From: Paenibacillus cellulosilyticus
GTDB taxonomy: Bacteria; Bacillota; Bacilli; Paenibacillales; Paenibacillaceae
Direction: 5' to 3'
Assembly: GCF_003182255.1 (NCBI RefSeq)
Contig: NZ_QGTQ01000022.1
Location: 41,111-105,110 of the forward strand
Length of the DNA stretch: 64,000 nt
Under the pieces are notes generated by a model. It did no database searches. It was not told where the DNA came from and worked only from the letters and a program-made list of their open reading frames with translations. How positions within the stretch are numbered: the first letter of the stretch is position 1; every line of letters begins with the position of its first letter. Shown one piece after another: positions 18,780-27,818 of the stretch. A program made the translations under genes and the position numbers.

Positions 18780-19667
18780 ATGAGCGTCACCCCATCCGAT
18801 CGATTATTTCGCACGCTAGCCTACACCGTTCTCATCATCGGCAGCTTGCTATGCTTATTCCCATTCCTGCTCGTCATCTCGGCGTCACTCACCCAGAATG
18901 AGTCGATCGTCAAACACGGGTTCCATCTCATCCCGAAAGTATTCTCCCTTGAGGGCTATCGCATGGTGTTCCGATTCCCGGACCAGGTGCTGCGCGCCTA
19001 CAAGGTAACCACAATCACGACAGTCGTCGGCACGCTGCTCGGCCTGTTCCTCATTACGATGACCGGTTACGTTCTGCAGCGCAAAGACTTCAAATACCGC
19101 AACGCGTTCAGCTTCTACATCTATTTCACGACGCTGTTCGGCGGCGGCCTTGTACCTTGGTACATTCTGATCACGAAGTATTTGAAGCTGACCGACACGT
19201 ACACCGTGCTCATCTTCCCGGGCTTAATGACGCCGTTCCTCATTATTTTGATGAAGAACTTCATTCGCTCCGCCATTCCTGACGAGCTGTTCGAATCGTC
19301 CAAGATCGACGGCGCGAACGATTTCAAAATCTACTATCGCATCGTCCTGCCGCTGTCGATGCCCGGCATCGCAACAGTCGGCTTGTTCCTAGCACTCGCG
19401 TACTGGAACGATTGGTTCCTGTCCTCGCTCTTCATCAACGATCAGCACATGTATCAGCTGCAATTCTACTTGTATAACGTCATCAATACGATATCGTTCG
19501 TGACGCAGATGGGTGCAGGCACAGGGGTCTCGCTCGGAGGAGATATTCCAACCGAATCGACGAAGATGGCGATGGCGCTCGTTGTGACGGGACCGATTCT
19601 GCTGCTGTATCCGTTCGTGCAGCGCTATTTTGTCAAAGGACTCACGATCGGAGCAGTTAAAGGGTAA
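18780..19667 (+). CDS. Sugar ABC importer permease, LplC/YtcP-type
   Basis: 295 residues, ATG at 18780 after a strong GAAGGAGGTC. Membrane helices are seen at TVLIIGSLLCLFPFLLVISA (~16-35), around 77-98, 110-130, 140-158, 196-216 and 258-280. The EAA loop is LFESSKIDGANDFKIYYRIV near residue 173. It pairs with the LplB-type permease at 16738. The strong ribosome site suggests independent translation in spite of the long repeat-filled gap before it. The binding protein gene begins 119 bp later. Confidence 0.93.
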   Translation: MSVTPSDRLFRTLAYTVLIIGSLLCLFPFLLVISASLTQNESIVKHGFHLIPKVFSLEGYRMVFRFPDQVLRAYKVTTITTVVGTLLGLFLITMTGYVLQRKDFKYRNAFSFYIYFTTLFGGGLVPWYILITKYLKLTDTYTVLIFPGLMTPFLIILMKNFIRSAIPDELFESSKIDGANDFKIYYRIVLPLSMPGIATVGLFLALAYWNDWFLSSLFINDQHMYQLQFYLYNVINTISFVTQMGAGTGVSLGGDIPTESTKMAMALVVTGPILLLYPFVQRYFVKGLTIGAVKG

Positions 19668-19785
19668 TCCAAATCACCGAACTGTAACCTCTGGTTACAT
19701 CCATCGAGAAGAAATAAAGCGACAGCTTGGCTTCTCGGGGGTTAACATATTGTCAGCTGAACTAATCCAAAGGGAGGATTCATTC

Positions 19786-21396
19786 ATGCTTAGAACAAGA
19801 AAGCTCTGGATGTCCGTCTTATCCGTCATGCTCGTCCTCACAGTCGTCCTATCCGGCTGTGGCAAATCGGATGATTCGAAAGACACAGCGTCCAACACGA
19901 CCGACAACACGGGGGATACAAAGACCGATACGACGAAGACCGACACGCCGAAGGAAGATGACGCAGCGAAGACAGGCATCGATACGTCGAAGCCGGTGGA
20001 GCTGCAATTCTACATGCTGGGCGACGCGCCGAAGGATCTGTCGAAGATTCAAGATCTTGTGAACCAGATGGCGAAGGAAGAACTGAATACGACCGTTAAG
20101 TTCAACTACACGACTTGGACCGACTGGGATCAGAAGTATAAGCTGCTGCTCTCCTCGGGTCAGCCGATCGACCTTATCTTCACGGCGGACTGGACGCAGT
20201 TCCAATCGTATGCGAAGAAGGGTGCCTTCCAAGACATTACGGATATTTTGCCAAAAGCAGCGCCCGAACTGCAGAAGTATGTACCGGCTGACATGTGGGA
20301 TGCCGTCAAGATCGACGGCAAAATCTACACGGTTCCAGCAACGTACAAGGAGTACGTAACGCTTGGCTTCGTATACCGCGAAGACCTGCGTGTGAAGTAT
20401 AATCTGCCGAAACCGGTAGACATGGCAACGTTCGAAGAGTACCTCGACGGTATTAAGAAGAACGAGCCGGACATGATGCCGCTGTCGATGAACTCGAACG
20501 TCCGTGATAACCTGATTGCGCCAATCCGCGACCTGACGCATGATGCAATCGGCGCAACGCCATACGGACTCGGTATTACGTATAAGGATCCGTCCAACGT
20601 CTATTCGTACTGGGGCTCTGATGAGCAGGTACAAGATTTGACGATTGCGCAGCGCTGGCAGCAGAAAGGCTTCTTCGCGAAAAACGTCCTGAACGATAAG
20701 GATACGCTCCAAGAACCAGTCGTCAGCGGTAAAGCAGCGGCTATTCTCGGGGATAACCCAACTCGCTTTAACGATACGCGTCTGAAGATGAAATCGGCTC
20801 ATCCAGATTGGGAGCTCGCATACTTTCCGTTCCCGCTGGCAAAAGGCTACGCGACGCCGGTTCACCCTATCCATAACGGCTTCGCTGTTCCGAAGAGCAG
20901 TAAGAATGCAGAGCGTGCGCTCGCGTTCTACGAAAAAATGGTGCTCGACAAACGCTACAACCAGCTGACAGAGTACGGCGTCGAAGGCACGAACTACAAA
21001 GTAACGGATGGCTACTATGAAATGATCGGTGACAGCACGTCCAACGGTTTCCCGCGTGAAAGCATGAACGGCTGGGCATGGCGTAATCCGGAGTACATGC
21101 TGTTCGATAAGGACTTTGATGGCGTCAAAGATATTTTCGCATCGCTGGACAAAATCCAGTCGCCGGATAAGTTCACAGGCTTCGCTGAGGACTACACGCC
21201 TTATCAGGCGGAGAAAGCGGCGGTCGAGCAGGTGGAGAGCCAATATTTTGCACCGCTGTACGCAGGTCTAGTGGATAATATCCAGGAAGGCTTGCAGACT
21301 GCGATGTCGAAGGCGAAACAAGCAGGACTGGAGAAGATTCACGAGGAATATAAGAAGCAGTGGGAGCAATATGTAACAACTAACGGTATCAAGTAA
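19786..21396 (+). CDS. Sugar-binding lipoprotein of ABC importer, LplA-like
   Basis: 536 residues from the ATG at 19786 (AGGGAGG upstream); an upstream in-frame extension to 19630 overlaps the permease gene and lacks a ribosome site. Signal peptide with lipobox LSGC, lipidated Cys at residue 25, then an Asp/Thr/Lys-rich linker to about residue 65. The mature part is a family 1 extracellular binding protein: PVELQFYMLGDAPKD near 68, INLIFTADWT-like segment PIDLIFTADWTQFQSYAKKG near 130. It supplies substrate to the two permeases. The ligand is probably an oligosaccharide, given the family and the nearby esterase and sensor regulator. Confidence 0.93.
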   Translation: MLRTRKLWMSVLSVMLVLTVVLSGCGKSDDSKDTASNTTDNTGDTKTDTTKTDTPKEDDAAKTGIDTSKPVELQFYMLGDAPKDLSKIQDLVNQMAKEELNTTVKFNYTTWTDWDQKYKLLLSSGQPIDLIFTADWTQFQSYAKKGAFQDITDILPKAAPELQKYVPADMWDAVKIDGKIYTVPATYKEYVTLGFVYREDLRVKYNLPKPVDMATFEEYLDGIKKNEPDMMPLSMNSNVRDNLIAPIRDLTHDAIGATPYGLGITYKDPSNVYSYWGSDEQVQDLTIAQRWQQKGFFAKNVLNDKDTLQEPVVSGKAAAILGDNPTRFNDTRLKMKSAHPDWELAYFPFPLAKGYATPVHPIHNGFAVPKSSKNAERALAFYEKMVLDKRYNQLTEYGVEGTNYKVTDGYYEMIGDSTSNGFPRESMNGWAWRNPEYMLFDKDFDGVKDIFASLDKIQSPDKFTGFAEDYTPYQAEKAAVEQVESQYFAPLYAGLVDNIQEGLQTAMSKAKQAGLEKIHEEYKKQWEQYVTTNGIK

Positions 21397-21560
21397 GCGG
21401 ATCTGACAGGCGTCGGCGTCCCCCGGAACGTACGGGCGGGCGTCGGCGCATTCCGCTCTTACACGGGTCGGCAGCCACGAGAGTAGTACAAAAATAGCAT
21501 TGACTGAAACCCCTTTCATTCATACAATCTCGGTATACCGATAGTACGAGGAGGAGCTGC

Positions 21561-23831
21561 ATGCGACTGAAGCATTACGAAGACAATGGCAAGCTGTTTA
21601 TTCGACTGCTCCTGAGCATTACGCTCTGTATTGTGGTGACGCTGGTCGTCTCCTCCGCCATATTGTTCACATTGTTTAATCGGATTGCCTTGAAGCAGGT
21701 GTATCAATCTGACCTCGCTGCCCTTAACCAGACGAGCAAAGAGGTAGTCGGGATGACCGAAAGCGCGCAAACGCTCTCGTTTCAGCTGTATCAGAACTTA
21801 ACCATTTCGAAGCTGATGTTTTATGCCAAGCCGAGCATTTATGACTCCGTTGCTGCTATGCAGGAGCTTAGCAACTACTTGAACTCCATGCCATTCATCA
21901 AATCCATCTACGTTTACAACCCGAACTCGCCTTATGTGTATCTCTCCTCCAATTCGAAACAAAACGGACTTCTCGCGCCAAGCGAGCTCGCCGATCAGGA
22001 TATATTGAAGATGCTTGACGACTATCAGGACTATAAGCCTTTCACCCCGATTCCGCGTACGATTCCAGTTGATGTCGACTCGACGGAGCGTCAGGCCGTC
22101 TATACCTATTTGTGTTACGATGCAATCGGACTGACCGATAAGGTTAACTCCGCCATTATCGTCAACATTGATGCGCAGTGGATTAACCGTGATATCGGCA
22201 GTCATAACGGGCAAGCGAATAACGGCAAATCGTTCATTATCGATAACCGCGGCAGGCTGCTCTCAGGCGATAATCTGCTGGTCGGCCGTTCAGGCGATGA
22301 AGCGACGACGTTGATCCACCGGATTGTTGCTGACGAGGATTCGGACTATTTTATTGACCAATCGGGCGGGGAAAAATCACTCGTTTCTTATACGAAGCCG
22401 GATTCGCTGGAATGGCGGTACGTACGCATAACACCTTATAGCGATGTCACCCGTCAGGTGAACGGCATTCGGGTATTGACGATCGCGGTTGCGGCGGCGA
22501 TTCTCGCGGCTGGCTTGATCGCTTCGTTTGTTTTGTCACGGCGGCTGTTCATGCCGATCGACCGGATGGCAAGCCGGATGCGTACGCTCGAGACCGAGAA
22601 GCGGAACAGTCTGCTGACGCTGCGCCAAGATATTTTACGCAACCTCGTGTTAGGCCGTGAGGCGCTCAATCCAAGGCCGCTGCGCAGACGCATGGACGAT
22701 TTGGGCATCGAGTTTGATTTTCAGAATGAGTATCGGATGGCGCTCCTTGCGATTGATCGATTCCAGTCGTTCTCGGATTCGAGCGGGCCAGATGCGCGTG
22801 TCTACAAATATGCCATTATGAACATTTGCTATGAGCTGGCTTCACAGTCATACAAGGTCGAGACGGTCGATATGGATGCTGACGGTGTGCTCTTATTACT
22901 CGGGAACTCCCAGGCTGCCCCGTTCGATGATCAGGAACTGCTCGAATCGGTATTGCGGCATATTCAGCAGGCGATTCTTGAGCATCTGCGCATAGGCGTC
23001 ACCATTGCATACACCGATGCGGACAGTCATGCCGTTCACGTGCATACGATGTATAAGAGGGTGAAGCAGGCTGCGCAGCATCGACTGTTCGAGGGATATC
23101 GTGCGCTCATTCGCGCGAGCGATGTCATTATGCCGATGCTGAAGGAATATGTCTACCCGGTCGATAAAGAGAAGCGGCTGATCGAGAGCGTGGCGGCAGG
23201 CAAGGTAGATGAAGCGATGCAGCTCATTAATTGCATGGTGAACGAGACTCGGAGCCACTCCGTGCAGGTGGCGCGCTGGCTGCTGTCCCATTTGACGATG
23301 GTACTGACGAATGTGCTGCATTCGCTCCAGCGGAGCCATGCGATCGTATTCGAGCGAAGCCCCGAACATATGCTGGCGACCAGCGATCAGCCGTTCGAGA
23401 CGCTGCAGGAGGCGGAGGCTGTATTCCAAGCGCTGCTCGAAGAGGTGCGGGATAAGCTCGCTGAGAAAAGAAGTATGCGCCATGAGGATCTCATTAAGCA
23501 CATCCACCAGATTATTGACGAGCACTACGGTGACTCCAACCTGTCGCTCAACTGGATTGCCGACCGGCTTGACCTGTCACCTAGCTATGTCGGACGCATC
23601 TACAAGCAGATCACGCTTAATGCGCTAATCGACGTCATCAACTCCGTTCGTATGGAGCGTTCAATTGAGCTGCTGGAAGGCACGCACTACTCCGTAGCGG
23701 AGATCGCAGAGCGGATCGGGTATACGAACCCGTCGTATTTTTATCGCATGTTCAAAAAGCACTACGGCGTCACGCCGACCGACTACCGCCGTCGCATCGC
23801 CGGCGATGAGGGGAAGGTCGCGAAAGGGTAG
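21561..23831 (+). CDS. Membrane-anchored AraC-type regulator with extracellular sensor domain
   Basis: 756 residues, ATG at 21561 after GAGGAGGAG. Order of parts: helix 1 (ISITLCIVVTLVVSSAILF-like, ~18-38), an extracytoplasmic domain to ~295 that resembles Cache-type sensors, helix 2 (LTIAVAAAILAAGLIASFVL, ~302-322), a cytoplasmic region, and a C-terminal AraC DNA-binding domain (~655-745) with NLSLNWIADRLDLSPSYVGR and SVAEIAERIGYTNPSYFYRM. This YesS/YtdP-like layout senses a ligand outside and directly binds DNA, without a separate response regulator. It lies 165 bp after the importer genes and is the likely activator of that locus. Confidence 0.92.
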   Translation: MRLKHYEDNGKLFIRLLLSITLCIVVTLVVSSAILFTLFNRIALKQVYQSDLAALNQTSKEVVGMTESAQTLSFQLYQNLTISKLMFYAKPSIYDSVAAMQELSNYLNSMPFIKSIYVYNPNSPYVYLSSNSKQNGLLAPSELADQDILKMLDDYQDYKPFTPIPRTIPVDVDSTERQAVYTYLCYDAIGLTDKVNSAIIVNIDAQWINRDIGSHNGQANNGKSFIIDNRGRLLSGDNLLVGRSGDEATTLIHRIVADEDSDYFIDQSGGEKSLVSYTKPDSLEWRYVRITPYSDVTRQVNGIRVLTIAVAAAILAAGLIASFVLSRRLFMPIDRMASRMRTLETEKRNSLLTLRQDILRNLVLGREALNPRPLRRRMDDLGIEFDFQNEYRMALLAIDRFQSFSDSSGPDARVYKYAIMNICYELASQSYKVETVDMDADGVLLLLGNSQAAPFDDQELLESVLRHIQQAILEHLRIGVTIAYTDADSHAVHVHTMYKRVKQAAQHRLFEGYRALIRASDVIMPMLKEYVYPVDKEKRLIESVAAGKVDEAMQLINCMVNETRSHSVQVARWLLSHLTMVLTNVLHSLQRSHAIVFERSPEHMLATSDQPFETLQEAEAVFQALLEEVRDKLAEKRSMRHEDLIKHIHQIIDEHYGDSNLSLNWIADRLDLSPSYVGRIYKQITLNALIDVINSVRMERSIELLEGTHYSVAEIAERIGYTNPSYFYRMFKKHYGVTPTDYRRRIAGDEGKVAKG

Positions 23832-23839
23832 ATGGAGAG

Positions 23840-23876
23840 GGGGGATAGCGTGGGAAAGCTGCGCTATCCCCTTTGT
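23840..23876 (+). terminator. Terminator after the AraC-type regulator
   Basis: GGGGATAGCG (23841-23850) pairs with CGCTATCCCC (23862-23871), followed by TTTGTTGT. Confidence 0.8.
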
Positions 23877-23914
23877 TGTAAGGGCGGCCGTGCTGTGTCG
23901 CTGTCCTCTTTTGT

Positions 23915-24105
23915 ATCGAGATAGCGTACTTTAAAGTATCTTAACTCGCCGCTGCCCGCTTATGTGAAGAGATAGGATACTTTGAAGTATCTTAAACTGC
24001 AGCTGTCCTCTTTTGGATCGACATAGAATACTTTGAAGTATCTTATATAGCCGCTACTCGTTTTCGCATCAAGTTAGTGTACTTTGAAGTATGCTAATCA
24101 ACCGT
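23915..24105. repeat. 51-bp-period palindromic repeat array, GATACTT-type
   Basis: Four units with core TACTTTGAAGTA start at 23927, 23978, 24029 and 24080, exactly 51 bp apart. The full palindrome is GATACTT-TG-AAGTATC, bracketed by TAG/TTAG on the left and CTTAA/CTAA on the right. Spacers are C/T-rich and degenerate. No gene is seen in this 376-bp gap. Confidence 0.88.
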
Positions 24106-24208
24106 CGCTTGCCATCGTCTAGTCCGAAGCTTCCACCAATGGTTTCTGTTTCCTCGTGTTCGGTTATAATGATGCTAATAAGCAACATTGCGGAAGGAGA
24201 GGATGGCC

Positions 24209-25387
24209 ATGCGGGTCACTCGAATTGTGCTGCTGGCCGTCATTGCCGGTGTGTTGGGGGGGAGCCAACTGTTTAACTATTGGAAGCAAAAGGTGCGTCC
24301 TATCGCAGTAGGCGCTGTAGCTGGCACCGAAGCGTTTGCCGCTTCTGCTGAAGTGAAGAACGAGCAGTCGCTCGCCGAGTACATTAAGAAACAGCTTCAG
24401 ACACATACCGACCGTGTATCCGTCGCGATGCTTGGATCGGATCACTCGGAGGCCGCGCTGAAGAAGGCGTTGGCCGCTGCGACAGGGACAGACGATTACA
24501 TCGCCTACATTATTGATTCTTACTATTACACAATCCGCGAGACTTCGATCCGTACGGACATTGATCTTCGTATCCGCTATCGTGAGACAGCAGAACAGAC
24601 AGCCGAAGTGAACCGCATAACGGATCGGGCACTGCGAAACATCATCAACGATCAGATGAACGACCATGAGAAAGTGAAGGCGATTCACGATTGGGTCGTT
24701 GCACGCGTTGATTACGATCAAGCGCTTCAGAAGTATACCGCTTATGAAGCACTCACGACAGGGAGGGCAGTCTGCCAGGGTTATGCACTTCTTATGTACA
24801 ACATGCTGACGAAGGCAGGCATTGAGAATGTTATCGCTGCAGGAACCGTGAATACGGGCGAGCATGCTTGGAATATCGTAAAGCTGGACGGACAATGGTA
24901 CCATCTCGACGCAACCTGGGATGATGCCGCGATTGCTTCAACGACAGGTGTTGATGCGGCGCAAGGCGCGATCCTCCGCAGCCAATATCGCTATTACCTG
25001 TTAACGGATTCGCAAATGCGAGCGGATCACCAATGGACCAAGACCTATCCGAAGGCGACTACGGTGTATGCAGATGCGCTGCGCAAGCGGATGCAGACTG
25101 TACCTCTGGAAGCGCAGCGCTTATCTAAGCTGGAAGCGGCAATCGGCCTCGATTGGCTGCAGTCCGATCGAACGGTTACCTCTGTTACAGCACTCGCCAA
25201 TAAGCTCTCGGAAATGTCGGCTGGCGGAAAGCGCGAGCTTCAGGTACGTTACACGAGAGGCGACTCATGGAACGAAGACATTCGCGCCGCGGTCCGGCAG
25301 GCCGGCATTCGTGACGGCTACCAAGTGCGGAGCACGCCTTACGGCACCGACGGTTCGGTGCTGCTGGAAGTAAAGTTTACCGCGTAG
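24209..25387 (+). CDS. Secreted or anchored transglutaminase-like (papain-fold) protein
   Basis: 392 residues; I prefer the ATG at 24209 because AAGGAGAGG lies about nine bases upstream, though an ATG at 24203 is possible. An N-terminal hydrophobic segment (RIVLLAVIAGVLGGSQLF) is a signal peptide or anchor. The transglutaminase-core triad is intact: Cys in GRAVCQGYALL near residue 189, His in GEHAWNIV near 218, Asp in YHLDATWDD near 233. Such proteins act outside the membrane as proteases, crosslinkers or cell-wall-associated enzymes; the substrate is unknown. The C-terminal ~100 residues form an unrecognised domain. A strong terminator follows. Confidence 0.85.
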   Translation: MRVTRIVLLAVIAGVLGGSQLFNYWKQKVRPIAVGAVAGTEAFAASAEVKNEQSLAEYIKKQLQTHTDRVSVAMLGSDHSEAALKKALAAATGTDDYIAYIIDSYYYTIRETSIRTDIDLRIRYRETAEQTAEVNRITDRALRNIINDQMNDHEKVKAIHDWVVARVDYDQALQKYTAYEALTTGRAVCQGYALLMYNMLTKAGIENVIAAGTVNTGEHAWNIVKLDGQWYHLDATWDDAAIASTTGVDAAQGAILRSQYRYYLLTDSQMRADHQWTKTYPKATTVYADALRKRMQTVPLEAQRLSKLEAAIGLDWLQSDRTVTSVTALANKLSEMSAGGKRELQVRYTRGDSWNEDIRAAVRQAGIRDGYQVRSTPYGTDGSVLLEVKFTA

Positions 25388-25395
25388 GACAAATA

Positions 25396-25447
25396 AAAGC
25401 GGCCTAATCGCGCTCCCGATGGAGTCGATGATTAGGCCGCTTTTTTT
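25396..25447 (+). terminator. Terminator after the transglutaminase-like gene
   Basis: AGCGGCCTAATC pairs with GATTAGGCCGCT across a loop, followed by TTTTTTT. Confidence 0.93.
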
Positions 25448-25463
25448 ATAGGAGCGATACAAC

Positions 25464-25528
25464 AAAAAAGTAGCCTACGGCGTGCGTTCGCCGTAGGCTC
25501 AATATCTATTTCATAAAGGGGGGTCTTG
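25464..25528 (-). ncRNA. Candidate C-rich sRNA, tandem copy 1
   Basis: Minus-strand unit: 11-bp direct repeats TTTCAGGTTCA and TTTCAGCTTCG, then -10 box CATAAT (25535-25540), a predicted transcript of about 65 nt starting near GTGACAAGACCCCCC, and a perfect 11-bp terminator stem AGCCTACGGCG/CGCCGTAGGCT followed by ACTTTTTT. No open frame with a start is conserved inside the transcript. Confidence 0.6.
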
Positions 25529-25645
25529 TCACTTATTATGCAGGGCGAAGCTGAAATGAACCTGAAACGGTTATTACAAGATGATGACAAGTAAAAGAGG
25601 GCTTGTTACATAGGCTGAGTTTGAGCTGCTACCAACACAATAGAC

Positions 25646-25712
25646 AAAAAAGTAGCCTACGGTGTGCGTTCGCCGTAGGCTTTTCAATAATCTATTTCAT
25701 AAAGGGGGGTTG
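25646..25712 (-). ncRNA. Candidate C-rich sRNA, tandem copy 2
   Basis: Same layout 184 bp further on: repeats CTTCAGGTTCG and TTTCAGCTTCG, -10 box CATAAT (25719-25724), a GGCAACCCCCC 5' segment, ATGAAATAGAT, and a terminator stem with one mismatch next to the loop, then six T. The C-run is kept although the bases before it differ from copy 1. Confidence 0.6.
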
Positions 25713-25830
25713 CCACTTATTATGCAGGGCGAAGCTGAAACGAACCTGAAGTGACGATTACAAGTCTGTAACAAAGTGATAGCGAGTCTGTTACATAGGC
25801 CGAGTCTGGGTTGCGTCAACCACAATAGAC

Positions 25831-25895
25831 AAAAAAGTAGCCTACGGCGTGCGTTCACCGTAGGCTTCAATATCTATTTCATAAGGGGGGTCTTG
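25831..25895 (-). ncRNA. Candidate C-rich sRNA, tandem copy 3
   Basis: Repeats CTTCAGGTTTA, CTTCAGGTTCA and TTTCAGGTTCA occur three times in succession at 11 bp. The -10 box is CATACT (25902-25907), the transcript starts near AACAAGACCCCCC, and the terminator stem has one G-U wobble, then six T. Distance from copy 2 is 183 bp. Confidence 0.6.
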
Positions 25896-26025
25896 TTACT
25901 TAGTATGCAGGGTGAACCTGAAATGAACCTGAAGTAAACCTGAAGTGACGATTAAGAGTCTGTAACAACGAGAAAGTAGGTCTGTTACCATAGGCCGAGT
26001 CTGAGCTACCGTCCGCATCATAGAC

Positions 26026-26089
26026 AAAAAAGTAGCCTACGGCGTGCGTTCACCGTAGGCTCAATCATCTATTTCATAAGGGGGTCTTG
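26026..26089 (-). ncRNA. Candidate C-rich sRNA, tandem copy 4
   Basis: Repeats CTCAGGTTCA and TTTCAGCTTCA lie upstream of -10 box CATAAT (26096-26101), followed by AGACAAGACCCCC (five C) and the same terminator stem with six T. It is the outermost copy, 194 bp from copy 3, and would be transcribed first if one promoter served all, but each copy has its own promoter and terminator. Confidence 0.6.
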
Positions 26090-26189
26090 TCTATTATTAT
26101 GCCGGGTGAAGCTGAAATGAACCTGAGGCGTTTATTACAAGTGTGTTACAAAACATCAGAAGATGCTCTTCCATACGTACGCGCTGGTT

Positions 26190-26357
26190 TGTAACGGACA
26201 GGAGGATCGCTATTTCGCCGCAATGACGATACTACATTCGCTAAAGGACCGGAAAGATCTTATTAGCACTCCAACGTCAACCTTGAGCAATATTTTGCCC
26301 CAATAACGTCTCTGTAGTCCGCTACGCTACCCCAATGGAGCATCTGAGTCCGTTACC
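26190..26357. repeat. TAACGG dyad repeat cluster (two direct, two inverted units)
   Basis: Direct units GTAACGGACAGG (26191) and CTAAAGGACCGG (26241) are 50 bp apart. Inverted units contain AGTCCGCTAC (26316) and AGTCCGTTAC (26347). The direct units continue into a CTATTTCG- or CTTATTAG-like end, as in the cluster at 34150-34340. It fills the gap between the sRNA array and cvfC; nothing else is seen there. Confidence 0.55.
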
Positions 26358-26436
26358 TCAAGACAAACTTCAACACCACCGAAAGGCAACCACCGGTAAT
26401 CCACGCCTTATATAAAATGATACCGGCGCTCGCTCG

Positions 26437-27594
26437 TTACTCCGCATCGTTGCCGCGATTGCGCTGCGTCATTTGCTGCCAGACGGAGCCGGCCGCTTCC
26501 TCGCCGCGCTCGATGCGCTCGACGGCCATGCTCGCTTGCAGCGAGATTTCGAACTCCGCGTCGTTCACAGCTTCGCGGAGGACATCCAAGGCGCGCTCAT
26601 CGCCCGCCTCGTATAAGAACCGCGCCGCGCGCCAGCGCACCAGCTTGTTCTTGTCGCGCAGCGACTCGATCATCGGCTCGATGGCCGCTGTATCGCCGAT
26701 GTCGGACAACGTATCGCCAGCCGTACGGCGAACGGACACAGACTTGTCCTTCAGCGCCGTGAACAACAGCGGCATTGCTTCCGCGCTGCGCAGATCGCCG
26801 AGGTAGACGACGGCTAAGCGGCGAATCGATGCGTTCTCGTCAGCAAGTGCACGCTGCAGCATCGGAAGCGCTTCTGGCGTCGATTCCGCAAGCCGATCAA
26901 GCGCAGCATAGCGCTCCTGCCAATCGGGAGCATCGAACTTCGCAAGCACCTCGTCGGCTGTCAGCGGCGTAGGGCGGATTGGCGCCTCCACGACCGCATC
27001 CGGTCCTTGCGCTTGCGATGCCGCCACAAGAGAAGCGATTCGCTCCTCTGTATAAGCAGCTTCGAGCTCGCGCACGATATCTGCTGCGATCTCCTCTGGC
27101 TCGCCGTAGCGGATGCCGAACTCCTCTAGCTTGCGCTCGCGGATGAACGTCGTTCCTGCTGCAGCCTGCACCGCATCGGTGAAGCGCTGCGCCATAGCGG
27201 CACGCACCTCGCGCTCGCCGATACGTACCCGAATCTGCATCGGAATGCCGCGGTAGAACTGCACGAGCACATGCGCTTCGCCGAAGCCATCAGCCGATGG
27301 CGCCGCTCCAACGCCAGCTGCCGCAGCATCGGTGTCATCTCCGGCAAGCAGCCGCCGTGCTTCGGACAAAATGCTCTGCCAGTCTGCATTCGGCTTACGA
27401 TCCAGTGCGATGAAATCCGCGGTGCGGAATAAGCTTTTGACCCCATTAATAGCCAGCAGCGCTCGGATAATTTCCGAGGCGCCTTCTGATTTATCAGGCA
27501 AGTATGTATGGCGATGTCCGCGAGGAAGTGTCTCATCGACGTTCAACTTCATCGAATTCGGACTTGGCGTTGGTTCAATCGATAACAATTTCAT
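26437..27594 (-). CDS. cvfC: Conserved virulence factor C (CvfC/YpgR) family: Nfu-N domain plus HEAT repeats
   Basis: 385 residues, ATG at 27594 after GGAATATTCC-flanked GGAGG-type sequence. The N-terminal ~90 residues match the Nfu/NifU N-terminal scaffold fold (EPTPSPNSMKLNVDETLP, then ALLAINGVKSLFRTADFIAL). The middle (~105-200) is less conserved. Residues ~215-370 are four to five HEAT repeats, for example ALPMLQRALADENASIRRLA and AMPLLFTALKDKSVSVRRTA. The family is known in Staphylococcus as CvfC and in Bacillus as YpgR. Its biochemical role is not established; a scaffold or interaction function is likely from the domains. It is a single-gene unit. Confidence 0.88.
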   Translation of the reverse strand: MKLLSIEPTPSPNSMKLNVDETLPRGHRHTYLPDKSEGASEIIRALLAINGVKSLFRTADFIALDRKPNADWQSILSEARRLLAGDDTDAAAAGVGAAPSADGFGEAHVLVQFYRGIPMQIRVRIGEREVRAAMAQRFTDAVQAAAGTTFIRERKLEEFGIRYGEPEEIAADIVRELEAAYTEERIASLVAASQAQGPDAVVEAPIRPTPLTADEVLAKFDAPDWQERYAALDRLAESTPEALPMLQRALADENASIRRLAVVYLGDLRSAEAMPLLFTALKDKSVSVRRTAGDTLSDIGDTAAIEPMIESLRDKNKLVRWRAARFLYEAGDERALDVLREAVNDAEFEISLQASMAVERIERGEEAAGSVWQQMTQRNRGNDAE

Positions 27595-27762
27595 GGAATA
27601 TTCCTCCGATCATGAGATGTTCGTCATGAGTAGTTTACCCGATCTTGAAGCGGGATGCGAATGCATCATATCGATGCTCTTTTTATAATAAAGTAAATAA
27701 TGCAGCAAATTCGGACAAAACAACACCAATTAGGCGCAGTGCAACCGTTTGCTTCATAAGGT

Positions 27763-27804
27763 TATAATACTCGTATATTCCAAATCACTCGTATATTCCA
27801 AATC
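27763..27804 (+). promoter_or_regulatory. -10 box and 18-bp direct repeat before the oxidoreductase gene
   Basis: TATAAT at 27763-27768 is followed at once by two perfect tandem copies of ACTCGTATATTCCAAATC (27769-27786, 27787-27804). Then comes the ribosome site CGGAGG. The repeat lies in the predicted 5' leader and could be an operator or a recent duplication. Confidence 0.5.
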
Positions 27805-27818
27805 GGAGGCATACTACT

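Noticed and set aside
19849..21243. 464-codon antisense frame in the LplA-like gene
   Set aside because: Shadow of the binding-protein gene.
25525..25595. Plus-strand mini-ORFs starting MQGEAEMNLK in the sRNA repeat units
   Set aside because: The ATG lies 14 bases from the G-run, lengths differ between copies, amino acid changes are not synonymous, and the fifth copy lacks the ATG. The same bases are better explained as the promoter and direct repeats on the minus strand.
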